Of a stretch of DNA of 64,000 nucleotides, positions 9,116-18,317 are shown one piece after another. Position 1 is the stretch's first letter, and the number at the start of each line of letters is the position of its first letter. The stretch is from Ignavibacteriales bacterium (GTDB taxonomy: Bacteria; Bacteroidota; Ignavibacteria; UBA10030), in NCBI GenBank assembly GCA_026390575.1, contig JAPLFR010000007.1, positions 186,001 to 250,000 on the forward strand. The letters are read 5' to 3'. The position numbers and the translations under genes were made by a program. Under the pieces are notes generated by a model. It worked only from the letters and a program-made list of their open reading frames with translations. It searched no databases and had not been told where the DNA came from.

Positions 9116-9919
9116 CTAAACCATTTTTTTAAGTGCCTCAATCTCTTGCTCTGTTAATCCTTGCGGTGTATAGCCGGCCTCGCGGCAAAGGAAAAAGAGC
9201 TGGGCTGACTTATTCATCACATCTATCAAATCAAACGCCTCCTGCACATTTTTAGCGGTCGCGATACAGCCATGTTTTCCCCACAAAATAATCGAATGAT
9301 GTTGAAGTGATGCAACGGTTTTTTCTGCAAGTTGTTCTGTGCCCGGCAGAATGTACTGAACAAGTCCGATACCTTTGGAATTGGCAATCACAGCTTCCGG
9401 TTGTACACTATAAAGAATTTTGTTGAGACGCGATTCTTCGCAGAAGCCAGGAATCAATGTCAGAGCAATCAGTTCAGTGGGGTGCGTGTGAAGAACAGCT
9501 TTCTGTGTTCCTCCCTGCTTCTTCAGTAATTGATGAATTGCGAGATGAGTCGGCAATTCTGAAGTCGGAACAAGATGAGAATTGAAGACATCATCATGAA
9601 TAATGTGATAACCAGATCCTTCATTTGAGAATCGAATGATGCACACATTGTTGATTGGTTGATTTGCAACATCGCGCATGCGTGTGCCGGCACCGGTCAC
9701 CAGTAGAAACACCTGAGAAAGATCTGGATACGTATGCTCAAGGCGTTTGTATGGAAACTGATCCAGTTCACTCGTGCGGAGGTCAACTTCTCCCGTAATA
9801 TCGACAGAAATGTTGCCGCCGTTCTTTACCGCCCACCCGCGTTCCCAGAGAATACCGGAAACGAAAGCCGCGTCAGCAAGATGGTGTTGAGCGGTTGAAG
9901 TTAATTCAAGTGATTTCAT
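9116..9919 (-). CDS. rhaD: L-rhamnulose-1-phosphate aldolase (class II, zinc)
   Basis: Cleaves L-rhamnulose 1-phosphate to dihydroxyacetone phosphate and L-lactaldehyde in the cytoplasm. The 267-residue length is close to E. coli RhaD. Recognisable landmarks are NGGNISV (phosphate loop), VTGAGTRMRD, GSGYHI, VPTSELPTH with the catalytic Glu, the zinc ligands in HTHPTELIALT, and a third His in LWGKHG. It stands alone here, with no rhamnose kinase or isomerase nearby. An L-fuculose-type aldolase is less likely because of the length and the GYHI and PTSELP motifs. Confidence 0.85.
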   Translation of the reverse strand: MKSLELTSTAQHHLADAAFVSGILWERGWAVKNGGNISVDITGEVDLRTSELDQFPYKRLEHTYPDLSQVFLLVTGAGTRMRDVANQPINNVCIIRFSNEGSGYHIIHDDVFNSHLVPTSELPTHLAIHQLLKKQGGTQKAVLHTHPTELIALTLIPGFCEESRLNKILYSVQPEAVIANSKGIGLVQYILPGTEQLAEKTVASLQHHSIILWGKHGCIATAKNVQEAFDLIDVMNKSAQLFFLCREAGYTPQGLTEQEIEALKKMV

Positions 9920-10056
9920 AGTGTAAGTAATGACGAATGATCAATGAACTATGTGTGCCAAGAATGAGAGATGAATATTAATCATGTAAACCGACTATCG
10001 ATCGTTAACTATACACAAATTGAGTCTTCCTCTATGACACGTTACAATTACCAGAT

Positions 10057-10437
10057 CTATTTTTTACTTTCCAGTACAACCAGCGCAACCACAGTGGTGT
10101 CGGTGTGGGAAAGCGAGAGATGAACGGTGCATTGCTCCAGTGCTTTAGCAACTTCTCGCGACAGCAGAATGTGCGGTGCGCCGGACTGATCGTTGACGAC
10201 TTCAATATCCCGCCAATGAAACGCTCCGCTCCAGCCGGTGCGCATCGCTTTTGCCACTGCTTCCTTGGCGGCAAAACGTGCAGCAAAATGAATGTACGGT
10301 TTTTTGCGAGTCTTACAGTATGTCACTTCCATATCACTGTACACTTTATCAAGAAACGCTTTGCCCTGATTTTCGAGAACATCTCTCATCCGCTGTACGT
10401 CCACAACATCTACGCCGATGCCTTGAATTTTTCCCAT
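10057..10437 (-). CDS. acpS: Holo-[acyl-carrier-protein] synthase
   Basis: Transfers 4'-phosphopantetheine from CoA to the acyl carrier protein Ser, activating fatty-acid synthesis. The GIGVDVVDVQRM motif is at residues 6-17 and FAAKEAVAKAM near 55-65, with the Mg2+-binding Asp and Glu in place. 126 residues is normal. It starts 2 bp after the HAD gene stop (10440), so the two genes are almost certainly co-transcribed. Confidence 0.95.
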   Translation of the reverse strand: MGKIQGIGVDVVDVQRMRDVLENQGKAFLDKVYSDMEVTYCKTRKKPYIHFAARFAAKEAVAKAMRTGWSGAFHWRDIEVVNDQSGAPHILLSREVAKALEQCTVHLSLSHTDTTVVALVVLESKK

Positions 10438-10439
10438 GG

Positions 10440-11126
10440 CTACACTTTCTGATTTTGTTCTTTGACGATGTCTATCACTTGCGAAATATCGTCAATATCA
10501 TAGTTGGCATTCGAGACTTCCGTACCGAAGGTGTTGCCGTACCGCGCAAAGATCGTTTTCATTCCCACTTGAGCCGCACCCACCACATCACGCTCTGCCC
10601 AATCGCCCACCATCACTGCTTCGGAGGGCTGAATGTGAAGCATGTCTAAAATTTTCCTGAATGGCTCAGGATTCGGTTTACGCATGCCCGTATCTTCAAA
10701 TGTCACAACTGCATCAAAAAGATGATGGAAGTTGAGATAACAGAGCCGGAGCCATGCTTCTTTTGCCGGTGCATCGGAGACAACGCCAAGTTTGATATGC
10801 ATCTTGGAAAGTTCAATAAGTGTCATTGTGACATGCGGATACGGAACGAGTGCCGCTTCTCTTGCGCGCCGATAGGCAATAACGCCTGCGGAAAGAATTT
10901 TGTAATCGATTTTGCTGAATTCGCGATACATCAATTCATCAAAAACTTTCTGGAACTCCATTCCGCGTTCTTCGTAAATCTCATCTATTCCTTTGCGGAT
11001 TTCCTCATTAGAAAGCTTCAGCCCTGCATCGCGCATAGCATTGATGGCGGCGTCGATCGCCTGCCGCTTCATCAGCATAAAATCTACGAGAGTATTATCT
11101 AAATCGAAAATAACGGCTTTGATCAT
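10440..11126 (-). CDS. HAD-superfamily hydrolase, subfamily IA (TIGR02253-like)
   Basis: Cytosolic phosphatase of the haloacid dehalogenase fold. The nucleophile motif DLDNTLVD is at residues 8-15, motif II is VVSDAP, the motif III Lys is in MRKPNPEPF, and motif IV is GDWAERDVVGA. The ILSAGVIAY segment and overall layout resemble the TIGR02253 group. 228 residues. The physiological substrate cannot be read from sequence. It is directly upstream of acpS in one transcription unit. Confidence 0.88.
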   Translation of the reverse strand: MIKAVIFDLDNTLVDFMLMKRQAIDAAINAMRDAGLKLSNEEIRKGIDEIYEERGMEFQKVFDELMYREFSKIDYKILSAGVIAYRRAREAALVPYPHVTMTLIELSKMHIKLGVVSDAPAKEAWLRLCYLNFHHLFDAVVTFEDTGMRKPNPEPFRKILDMLHIQPSEAVMVGDWAERDVVGAAQVGMKTIFARYGNTFGTEVSNANYDIDDISQVIDIVKEQNQKV

Positions 11127-11130
11127 AGAG

Positions 11131-11175
11131 TTATCAGTTATCAGCGATCAGTTGTCAGTATTGAGGGAACCAAGA
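11131..11175. repeat. Degenerate ATCAGT-type short repeats
   Basis: Between the HAD gene and aroQ the sequence reiterates (T)TATCAG, GATCAG and TGTCAG words about every 7-9 bp. A similar stretch occurs at about 14557-14612. These are simple degenerate repeats of unknown role, and no gene is present. Confidence 0.6.
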
Positions 11176-11238
11176 TTTACGATTATCAGTTAAAATTTAC
11201 AACACATATTAACTGATCACTGACGGCTGAATACTTTC

Positions 11239-11664
11239 TTATTTCTGTTCTAAAATAAATTCCACCGCTAGTTCATAACCCCGAGCACCAAAACCGGCAA
11301 TGACGCCCTTGCACGCAGGTGCAATAACCGATTCGCGGCGGAATCCCTCCCGCCCATGGACGTTGCTCAAGTGTACTTCAATTACAGGTACTTTCAACGC
11401 TGCGACGGCATCGCGGATTGCATAAGAGTAATGCGTGAATGCTCCGGGATTGAGAACGACGCCGTCCGTAACGCCATCCAGTGCTTTATGGAGTGCATCA
11501 ATGAGAGGCCCTTCGCTGTTCGATTGGTAGAACTCCAATTTGACGTTAGGAAATTTTCCTTTCAGCCGGTTCTCGATATCCCACAGCGACATAGTACCAT
11601 AAATTTCAGGTTCACGTTTGCCAAGAATATCAAGATTGGGTCCATTAATAATGAGAATACGCAT
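11239..11664 (-). CDS. aroQ: 3-dehydroquinate dehydratase, type II
   Basis: Third step of the shikimate pathway, dehydrating 3-dehydroquinate; a dodecameric cytosolic enzyme. 141 residues from the ATG at 11664, which has AAGGAG 6 nt upstream (11671-11676); a longer in-frame ORF to 11715 adds a non-homologous leader. Motifs: INGPNLDILGKREPEIYG with the catalytic Tyr, FYQSNSEG, NPGAFTHYSYAIRDA, and EVHLSNVHGREGFR with the catalytic His. Along with the trp operon this indicates aromatic amino-acid prototrophy. Confidence 0.96.
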   Translation of the reverse strand: MRILIINGPNLDILGKREPEIYGTMSLWDIENRLKGKFPNVKLEFYQSNSEGPLIDALHKALDGVTDGVVLNPGAFTHYSYAIRDAVAALKVPVIEVHLSNVHGREGFRRESVIAPACKGVIAGFGARGYELAVEFILEQK

Positions 11665-11759
11665 TATAATCTCCTTGTCTAAATAGTTGGAGCGAAGTAA
11701 GCATCTGGAATTCAATAAATAGAATAAGGTATTGCAAGCAAAAAGTCAAAAGTTAAATA

Positions 11760-14201
11760 TCATGAAATAACACTTTTTACTTTGATAACGACAATCGTCA
11801 TATCGTCGTGCTGTTTGGTTTTACCAACAAATGACTTTATTTCAGCAAAAACACCCTCCATAATCTCAGATGCGGTACCTGATGCAAGTTGTTCTACCAT
11901 TGTTGAGAGCCGTTCTTCTCCAAACTGTGCTTTCTGAGCATTCATAGCTTCTGTAAGGCCATCAGTATAGAAGATGAAAAGGTCGCCGTGCTGATATTCG
12001 ATCGTCACCTCTTCGATCGATTGAGAGAATTTTAATCCTACATCAAGTCCAAGTGCGAGACCGGTAGGATTCACGATCTGTACATACGCGGCATGTGATT
12101 TTCGCATAATGACCGGATTGTGCCCTGCACGAGCAAGACTCAGCGTTTTCTTCATTGTATCAAACACACCATAAATCATACTGATAAAGATTCCGCGTTC
12201 AACATTTTCATAAAAAAGATGATTCACCTGAGTGAGAACTTTTGCCGGCGATTCTGACACATGCGCCAACGCACGCAGAAATCCTTTTGTTAATGTCATG
12301 AAAAATGCGGCCTGTGTTCCTTTTCCCGAGACATCCCCTATTGCAACGGCATGTTTGTTTTCCCCTATTTCTATGAAATCATAATAATCACCACCGACCT
12401 CCAGCGCCGGCACACAGCGTGAACAAATATCGAATTGCGGAATTGACGGATCGCATTTGGGCAGGAAACTCATTTGAACGTTTCGTGCAATTTCCAGTTC
12501 TTGTTGAAGCCGCTGCCGCTCAGTGATGTGTTTTGCAAATACCGGTGCAATCTCATCGAAATCATGGATAGTACTTTTTCGGAAACAGAGAATAAGAGAT
12601 GCAGCATACATGAGAGCACTGATAAGAACAATAAATAATCCACTCTCTGTGAATGAAGGATTACCGGCACAGAAAAGACCAGCTGTTTCCGGTATCACTG
12701 CAGAGACGATCAATGCAAGAAGAGCTGTCAATCCGTCATATTGATAGAATATCCACACGATGAATAATGCAACGATCGACTGGATCACCAGCGCAGCTGC
12801 AATCGGTTCCATGTGTTCAAGGCTGACCACCGTTAATGCAATGGTTGAAAGTGCCAAGAGAAGTGCTCTTGAAGGAATATATTTTCGCAGGAAAGAAATC
12901 AAGAAGAGCAATATGAATGCAAACATAAAGAATGAAATAAAAATTGCATGCGAGAGAATCAGCAACCATGGGGCACCTGCATCGAATGTGTGTATGGACG
13001 AATCATCCATGAGAGCGATTGAAACTGGAATTACTCTGTTTCCTGCCCACGTCAATAGTAAGAACAGAGCATAGAGACTTAGGCCAAATGATATTCCCCG
13101 CACAAAACTCCAGCCAATATTCGGGTGCAGCACGTGCCCTCGAGAGATCAGGTCGAACGGAATCATCTTTTCTCGCCATACTTCACGTGTCAGAGACTCG
13201 GCAATCGTCCATATCAATACAAGAGTACCACCGATGAATATCGGTACCAGCAACATCGGAATAATAATTTCCCACCAACTTTTGTTGTTTTGGACATTGA
13301 TGTACAATTGAATCCCAAAAGCGACAGCAACAATACTTCCCATCAAAAGCGCTTGCCGAAAACCTATTTCAAATGAACGAATCCGTTTTACTGCAATGAC
13401 CGCTATAAGAATTCCTCCGCCAATTATCAGGATGATAAAGATAATCCCATAAATTGAATCGGAATTTGACCACTTATATTTCTCCGGCACAGCAATATCC
13501 GGTTCGTATGATGTTATAATATTTCCCGAGACCTTCACTTTCACAGTTACGGGATCACCCAAAATCATCGATGGTGAACGCCACGTGTATTCATAATCAG
13601 TACGGTGCAACTGCTGAGTTACTTTTTCAGACACGGCCTGTGAAGTATCTACCATCAAAATTGGAGACGAATAGGTATGAAGAAATGCCACTGCGAATCG
13701 CTTCGCTTCCGGAGGTGAGAGACTGGGAAGCTGGAGTGTATCTAAAATATTTCTCGTGTACTCAAGCAATCTTCCCTTTGTATCAAATGTTAACGTAATA
13801 TCTCCACGAATAAGATTTTCTATTTTCTCCGCTTGTTCTTTTTTTGTTTTGTTTTCATTCCCAAGACTAAACTGAAAACTATTATCCTTGCGCCAGAGAA
13901 TTTTCCATTTATAGACCGGAAGACTATCCCTGATGAGAGAATTTGCTTCCGAAATCCCAACCATTTTTTGTGCTTGTCCCAACAACGGACGATTTGCTAT
14001 GAAAGAGACCTCAGGCCAAAAGCCATCATCCGCCAGCTTTAGGCTGTCCATCACGCTGCGCGTTCTTTCTAAAAGCGCGGAACGATCCAACGGAAGAGAA
14101 ATACCGCCATAAGGATGCGACAGGGGAAAGAGCGTGATGATAATGAATAACGCAAGAGGGATTAAAAGCAAGAACGGTAAAAGCTGTTTTGATTTTTCCA
14201 T
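11760..14201 (-). CDS. Membrane protein with C-terminal PP2C/SpoIIE phosphatase domain (RsbU-like)
   Basis: 813 residues. One N-terminal transmembrane helix (about 8-27) is followed by a roughly 220-residue extracytoplasmic region and then about ten hydrophobic segments (about 250-540). A short coiled coil (QRLQQELEIARNVQ) leads into a SpoIIE domain (about 575-810). GGDYYDF and IGDVSGKG supply metal-binding Asp residues, and DLFIFYTDGLTEA is present. Such proteins dephosphorylate anti-sigma-factor antagonists in partner-switching stress signalling. No anti-sigma or antagonist gene lies in the window. The large sensor-like membrane half is unusual for RsbU proteins. Confidence 0.88.
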   Translation of the reverse strand: MEKSKQLLPFLLLIPLALFIIITLFPLSHPYGGISLPLDRSALLERTRSVMDSLKLADDGFWPEVSFIANRPLLGQAQKMVGISEANSLIRDSLPVYKWKILWRKDNSFQFSLGNENKTKKEQAEKIENLIRGDITLTFDTKGRLLEYTRNILDTLQLPSLSPPEAKRFAVAFLHTYSSPILMVDTSQAVSEKVTQQLHRTDYEYTWRSPSMILGDPVTVKVKVSGNIITSYEPDIAVPEKYKWSNSDSIYGIIFIILIIGGGILIAVIAVKRIRSFEIGFRQALLMGSIVAVAFGIQLYINVQNNKSWWEIIIPMLLVPIFIGGTLVLIWTIAESLTREVWREKMIPFDLISRGHVLHPNIGWSFVRGISFGLSLYALFLLLTWAGNRVIPVSIALMDDSSIHTFDAGAPWLLILSHAIFISFFMFAFILLFLISFLRKYIPSRALLLALSTIALTVVSLEHMEPIAAALVIQSIVALFIVWIFYQYDGLTALLALIVSAVIPETAGLFCAGNPSFTESGLFIVLISALMYAASLILCFRKSTIHDFDEIAPVFAKHITERQRLQQELEIARNVQMSFLPKCDPSIPQFDICSRCVPALEVGGDYYDFIEIGENKHAVAIGDVSGKGTQAAFFMTLTKGFLRALAHVSESPAKVLTQVNHLFYENVERGIFISMIYGVFDTMKKTLSLARAGHNPVIMRKSHAAYVQIVNPTGLALGLDVGLKFSQSIEEVTIEYQHGDLFIFYTDGLTEAMNAQKAQFGEERLSTMVEQLASGTASEIMEGVFAEIKSFVGKTKQHDDMTIVVIKVKSVIS

Positions 14202-14252
14202 TGGGCAAATTTCTTTAATAACTTAAACACATCGTTGAACAACAGATCGTAA

Positions 14253-14519
14253 TCAAGACTTCGCAGCACGTGCGAGTTCGTCTTCGATATATTCCCGAAT
14301 GGCCGGCTTTAAATACATTTCATCGATGCCAACTTCCGCTAATCCCTGTGCTAACACGGGTGCACGCCGCGCCGGCGCTAACCGCTTATTAATAACGATA
14401 AGCCGTTCTGTTTTGAGGACGCAATATCCGCCATCGAAGTCGCCTTTTTCATATCGAATGGCAATGCCGCAATTGGATGCGAGCTGTTCAAGTTCATGTA
14501 AAATTTGTTCGTGTGTCAT
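14253..14519 (-). CDS. Small conserved hypothetical protein (88 aa)
   Basis: 88 residues, soluble, mixed helix/strand, with no signal peptide. The YEKGDFDGGYCVLKTERLIVINKRL segment (split here: YEKGDFDGGYC, then LIVINKRL) looks like two beta strands, followed by an acidic helical C-terminus. I do not recognise a characterised family. The ATG, codon usage and spacing (51 bp upstream of the SpoIIE gene) support a real gene, possibly co-transcribed with it. Confidence 0.7.
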   Translation of the reverse strand: MTHEQILHELEQLASNCGIAIRYEKGDFDGGYCVLKTERLIVINKRLAPARRAPVLAQGLAEVGIDEMYLKPAIREYIEDELARAAKS

Positions 14520-14556
14520 ACTTTGTTATCTACGGTGATTGAGTTCGATTTGTTAC

Positions 14557-14612
14557 TTGTTCAGTTGTCAGTATACAGTGGTCAGCACCCAGTTTTCAGT
14601 AATCAGGAATCA
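14557..14612. repeat. Second block of degenerate TCAGT short repeats
   Basis: Repeated CAGTTGTCAGT, CAGTGGTCAGC and TTTTCAGTAATCAG words, similar in kind to the stretch at 11131-11175. It lies in the spacer between the small hypothetical gene and the PAP2 gene. Confidence 0.55.
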
Positions 14613-14633
14613 GTTACATCCATTTTTTCATTT

Positions 14634-15563
14634 TCAATTTAATCTTTTTAATTGATATTCCCACCAGGCTTGAATCTTCTTGCCGCTCCATATCGTGAAC
14701 AAGAAAAACATTGCGCCACCTATAAGATCAACGACATAATGATAACGCAAATAAATTGTTCCAACAATAAGCAATCCGGCAAGGACCGTCATAATCCATC
14801 TCGTCCTGAGGCGGTAGTGATGGCCAAGATAGACGACAATCAGCGTAAGTTGTGTATGCCCGCTTGGAAATACATCACGCTGAACAAATTGTATCACGTT
14901 GGGAAGTGTTGAGGAAATCGATTCGCCTGCATTGATGAAATTGCGTATCGGTGTCGTAAGAAATAAACCCGGTAATTCCTGGTCAAGCAAATAATAATTA
15001 TGCAATGTAAAGCGTGGACCGACAGCCGGTAACAGAAAATATCCCAAATAAGAAAGATAAAATCCATACACGACGAGAAACGCGGCATGATCAAATTCAT
15101 CAATCGTGGAACGACGATAGAGTTCTATGCCAAGCATGAGAAACAGTATGTAATAGGAAAAATATGCAACTTGAAATATCTCTGTTAACACCGGATGCGC
15201 GAACTGTGCCGCCCACTGAGTAGGATTGACTCCGAAGAACCAGTGATCGATTGAAATAAAGAGCCAATCATAATCCACGGGATGAATTGGCTGTACCATT
15301 AAATAAATTTCTTTGAAAACAAATAAGACAAACGCATAACTGTAAAAACGATGGAGGCCGATCAGGAGTTTCGTTTTATTTGTCTCTGCTAAATATGCCA
15401 ACAAAAAGATGACAGCAATAACGACAAGGTCGATGACTATGATCTCCAGCCATGCTGACACGCGACCAAGGAAGATCAGATTCAATCCAATCAGAAAAAG
15501 CATGAAGACGATGGAGACAAAATCAACCGGGGCAAGATAGGATAGTAACTTCTTCATAGTCAT
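14634..15563 (-). CDS. PAP2-superfamily membrane phosphatase
   Basis: 309 residues with about six to eight transmembrane helices. The acid-phosphatase signature is present late in the protein: FPSGHTQL (motif 2) and YLRYHYVVDLIGG (motif 3, catalytic His). The long N-terminal membrane portion resembles Aur1/Ipt1-type inositolphosphotransferase-like PAP2 proteins, so it may act on a polyprenyl or phospholipid phosphate at the outer face of the inner membrane. The substrate is unknown. ATG at 15563 or 15557 is preferred over the TTG at 15575. Confidence 0.82.
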   Translation of the reverse strand: MTMKKLLSYLAPVDFVSIVFMLFLIGLNLIFLGRVSAWLEIIVIDLVVIAVIFLLAYLAETNKTKLLIGLHRFYSYAFVLFVFKEIYLMVQPIHPVDYDWLFISIDHWFFGVNPTQWAAQFAHPVLTEIFQVAYFSYYILFLMLGIELYRRSTIDEFDHAAFLVVYGFYLSYLGYFLLPAVGPRFTLHNYYLLDQELPGLFLTTPIRNFINAGESISSTLPNVIQFVQRDVFPSGHTQLTLIVVYLGHHYRLRTRWIMTVLAGLLIVGTIYLRYHYVVDLIGGAMFFLFTIWSGKKIQAWWEYQLKRLN

Positions 15564-15663
15564 AATGAAATTCAAATTTCCAATATCTCGATCCTCACTA
15601 AGAGAAACGGATATTCACATTTCCTACGGACGTTCACTTTCATCTTCTTTTATTAGTACGATT

Positions 15664-18243
15664 TCATTTACTATAACTATCTATTAAACTCATAACTTTC
15701 AACGATCGTGCAAATTCGTCATATTGTAGCTTTGTTTTTACTGTTATCGTCCGCGGGACTGCTGGGATCAAATCAAAATAGTTGTCACTAAAGAATCCGT
15801 TACTGTCACTGCAGGAAAGATAAACATTTTTAGCTAATGTCTTCGTGGTCAATTCTATCAAAAATCCAGAATTTATCTTTCTGATATTCTTCACAAATTT
15901 TGGATGTTTGAGAGCCAGATTTTTTGGAGATGTAAAATAAGAAGTATTTTCTGCAAGCAGTGAATCTCCCTTTTTCAGACGACAAACAAATATTAGCCTC
16001 GATGTATCGAGATTGGATACAAGCTGTGACCTAGAAAGAACCGCAGCTCGTACTGCCTGGTTTGGTTTCACAAGCAATGGTATGGATTGTTGAGACACAA
16101 CATTGCCGTCAAAATTCATAACAGTCATATCGAGAACGGCATCAACAGTATCTATTTTGTCCGACACAATATGAACTTGGACGTCTTTTTCAGAGAGGAC
16201 CAGTGAAAGAAGAATAGGGGCATAGGAATTCTTCGCAGTGTAATGCAGTGCTTTCCATCGGCCGTAATAATCGATGCTCGACCAAGAAGCCACCGGCCAG
16301 CAATCGTCTAATTGCCAATAGAGACTTCCCATGCAATACGGCATCGCACGGCGGTGTGCTTCCATTGCTACCTTGACACCTTCTGCCTGTAAAACTTGAC
16401 TCACATACACAAAGGATTTAAAATCTTTTGGTGTGTGGTACCATCTGTCCATATACACTTGAATCAACCGATTCCCGTATTCTTTATCGCGCCGTTCATC
16501 AGCCATGCAGCGTTGATGAGACAGTATGACCCTCGAATGGAGTTTTCTCTCTCCTGGTTTTGCATAGTGAGCAATCGTGGATAATTCCGGATACGATTGA
16601 AATCCATATTCACTTACGAATCGGGCGAGTGTCGAGGCATACATTTCGAAAGGCTCCTTTCCATGCCATACTCCCCAATAATGAATATCTCCTTCATTTG
16701 CCGCTATGTCTTTAAATCCTGCAGCTGGACTGGTAGGATGATAGTATCGGGTTGAATCTGCTTCATGTATTGCAGAGGGAATCACTTCATAATATAATTT
16801 CTTTTCTTGTTGCTCGTAGGTGTGTTGTATCGCAGTATCATATTTCTCCTTCCAGCCCCATTGCCTCCATGCAATTATGTTTTCATTGTTGCCGCAGTAC
16901 ATTGCCAAACATGCATGGTTGCGGATTCGAATTATGTTGTCGATAACTTCCTGCCGAACATTCTCGAAAAACTCATGGTCACCAGGGTACATAGCACATG
17001 CAAAAATCATTTCTTGCCAAATAAGAATTCCGTACCGATCGCACAACTCATAGAACTGATCATCTTCATAAATTCCGCCCCCCCAGACGCGAAGCATGTT
17101 CATGTTCGCTTCCGCTGCTGAGCTGACGATATGTTCACATCGTTCTTTTGTGATCCTGTTTTGAAAATTATCCTGGGGAATATAGTTCGCTCCCTTCATA
17201 AACACAGGAATACCATTGAGACGAACCATCATACTTGTCCCTATCGAATCTTTTTCACGGACAACTTCGAGAGATCTAATACCAATTTTTGTCGAATAAT
17301 TATCCTGAATGCCAGAATCATTCTTTACACTGAGTTGATAGCCATAAAGCTTATGTGCGCCTAATCCATTTGTCCACCAGAGCTGCGGATTAGGATAATG
17401 GCTGTTAAGCGTTACCTTATTGATCCCTGGCTTGAGATTGAGCAACTCCGTTGCCATATTCAGGCTGTCAAGAAAAATAGAAGCGGATACCGCTTGTTCC
17501 TTTGTAGAAACAATATTGATTGTAGAAATAATATCGGCACCGGTTGATGAGACATTCTGTTGTTGGACATGAACATCCTGTATCTTGAACTTACTCCATG
17601 CTTCTACATACACCGGACGCCAAATACCGCAGGTGATCAAACGCGGGCCCCAATCCCATCCGTAATGGAATTGAGCTTTCCGGGAATACATAGCAATCTT
17701 GACATCTGCCTGATCATTATTATCACAAGCCTGCAGTTCAAAAGGAGCTACTTTGTATTTCGGCAGGTTTTCATCAAAAACATTCTTAAATTGAACAACT
17801 ATATGATTTCCATGTTCGTTGAATAATTTTCGGCAGTCGATCCGCCATGTTCGGAACATATTGTTCGCTTTCAGAATTAGCGAATCATTCAGTGTTACAT
17901 CCGCGTAAGTGTCCAATCCTTCGAAAACAAGCTCAATGAATTCTTTTTTTAAAATCTCTGCCGGTACATCGAATGATGTTTCATAGATCCAATTCTTCTC
18001 ACCAATCCATTGCAACGACTGCTCGTTTGTTCCAACAAATGGATCTGGTATCAAATTATTCCTCATAAGATCTGTATGAACACAACCCGGGACTTCTGCA
18101 GGATACCATTGTCCGGTATTCTCCTGCTTAAATTTCCAATGATCCTGAATTTCAAATTTCATTTTCTGATCAACGTTCGCAGAAAACAAATTTTGAAAAG
18201 TAAGTATAGACGCAAAGCAAGCACAAACCATGGAGTATTTCAT
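15664..18243 (-). CDS. Beta-mannosidase, glycoside hydrolase family 2
   Basis: 859 residues from the ATG at 18243; a 13-residue longer in-frame start exists at 18282. An N-terminal signal peptide (about 1-22) points to periplasmic or surface location. Layout is GH2 sugar-binding, immunoglobulin-like and TIM-barrel domains. The acid/base Glu is in CGNNEN near residue 453 and the nucleophile in FVSEYGFQ near 545, close in spacing to the pair in Bacteroides beta-mannosidase. PGCVHTDL near the N-terminus is typical of the family. It removes terminal beta-mannose from oligosaccharides or glycoproteins. It follows the ROK kinase and a broken sugar transporter. Confidence 0.9.
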   Translation of the reverse strand: MKYSMVCACFASILTFQNLFSANVDQKMKFEIQDHWKFKQENTGQWYPAEVPGCVHTDLMRNNLIPDPFVGTNEQSLQWIGEKNWIYETSFDVPAEILKKEFIELVFEGLDTYADVTLNDSLILKANNMFRTWRIDCRKLFNEHGNHIVVQFKNVFDENLPKYKVAPFELQACDNNDQADVKIAMYSRKAQFHYGWDWGPRLITCGIWRPVYVEAWSKFKIQDVHVQQQNVSSTGADIISTINIVSTKEQAVSASIFLDSLNMATELLNLKPGINKVTLNSHYPNPQLWWTNGLGAHKLYGYQLSVKNDSGIQDNYSTKIGIRSLEVVREKDSIGTSMMVRLNGIPVFMKGANYIPQDNFQNRITKERCEHIVSSAAEANMNMLRVWGGGIYEDDQFYELCDRYGILIWQEMIFACAMYPGDHEFFENVRQEVIDNIIRIRNHACLAMYCGNNENIIAWRQWGWKEKYDTAIQHTYEQQEKKLYYEVIPSAIHEADSTRYYHPTSPAAGFKDIAANEGDIHYWGVWHGKEPFEMYASTLARFVSEYGFQSYPELSTIAHYAKPGERKLHSRVILSHQRCMADERRDKEYGNRLIQVYMDRWYHTPKDFKSFVYVSQVLQAEGVKVAMEAHRRAMPYCMGSLYWQLDDCWPVASWSSIDYYGRWKALHYTAKNSYAPILLSLVLSEKDVQVHIVSDKIDTVDAVLDMTVMNFDGNVVSQQSIPLLVKPNQAVRAAVLSRSQLVSNLDTSRLIFVCRLKKGDSLLAENTSYFTSPKNLALKHPKFVKNIRKINSGFLIELTTKTLAKNVYLSCSDSNGFFSDNYFDLIPAVPRTITVKTKLQYDEFARSLKVMSLIDSYSK

Positions 18244-18317
18244 CGTATGCGACTTTCTTTCATGCGTTCCTGGATATTTCATATAAAACTTTTTCTAATT
18301 CACAGATTAAAGTTGAA

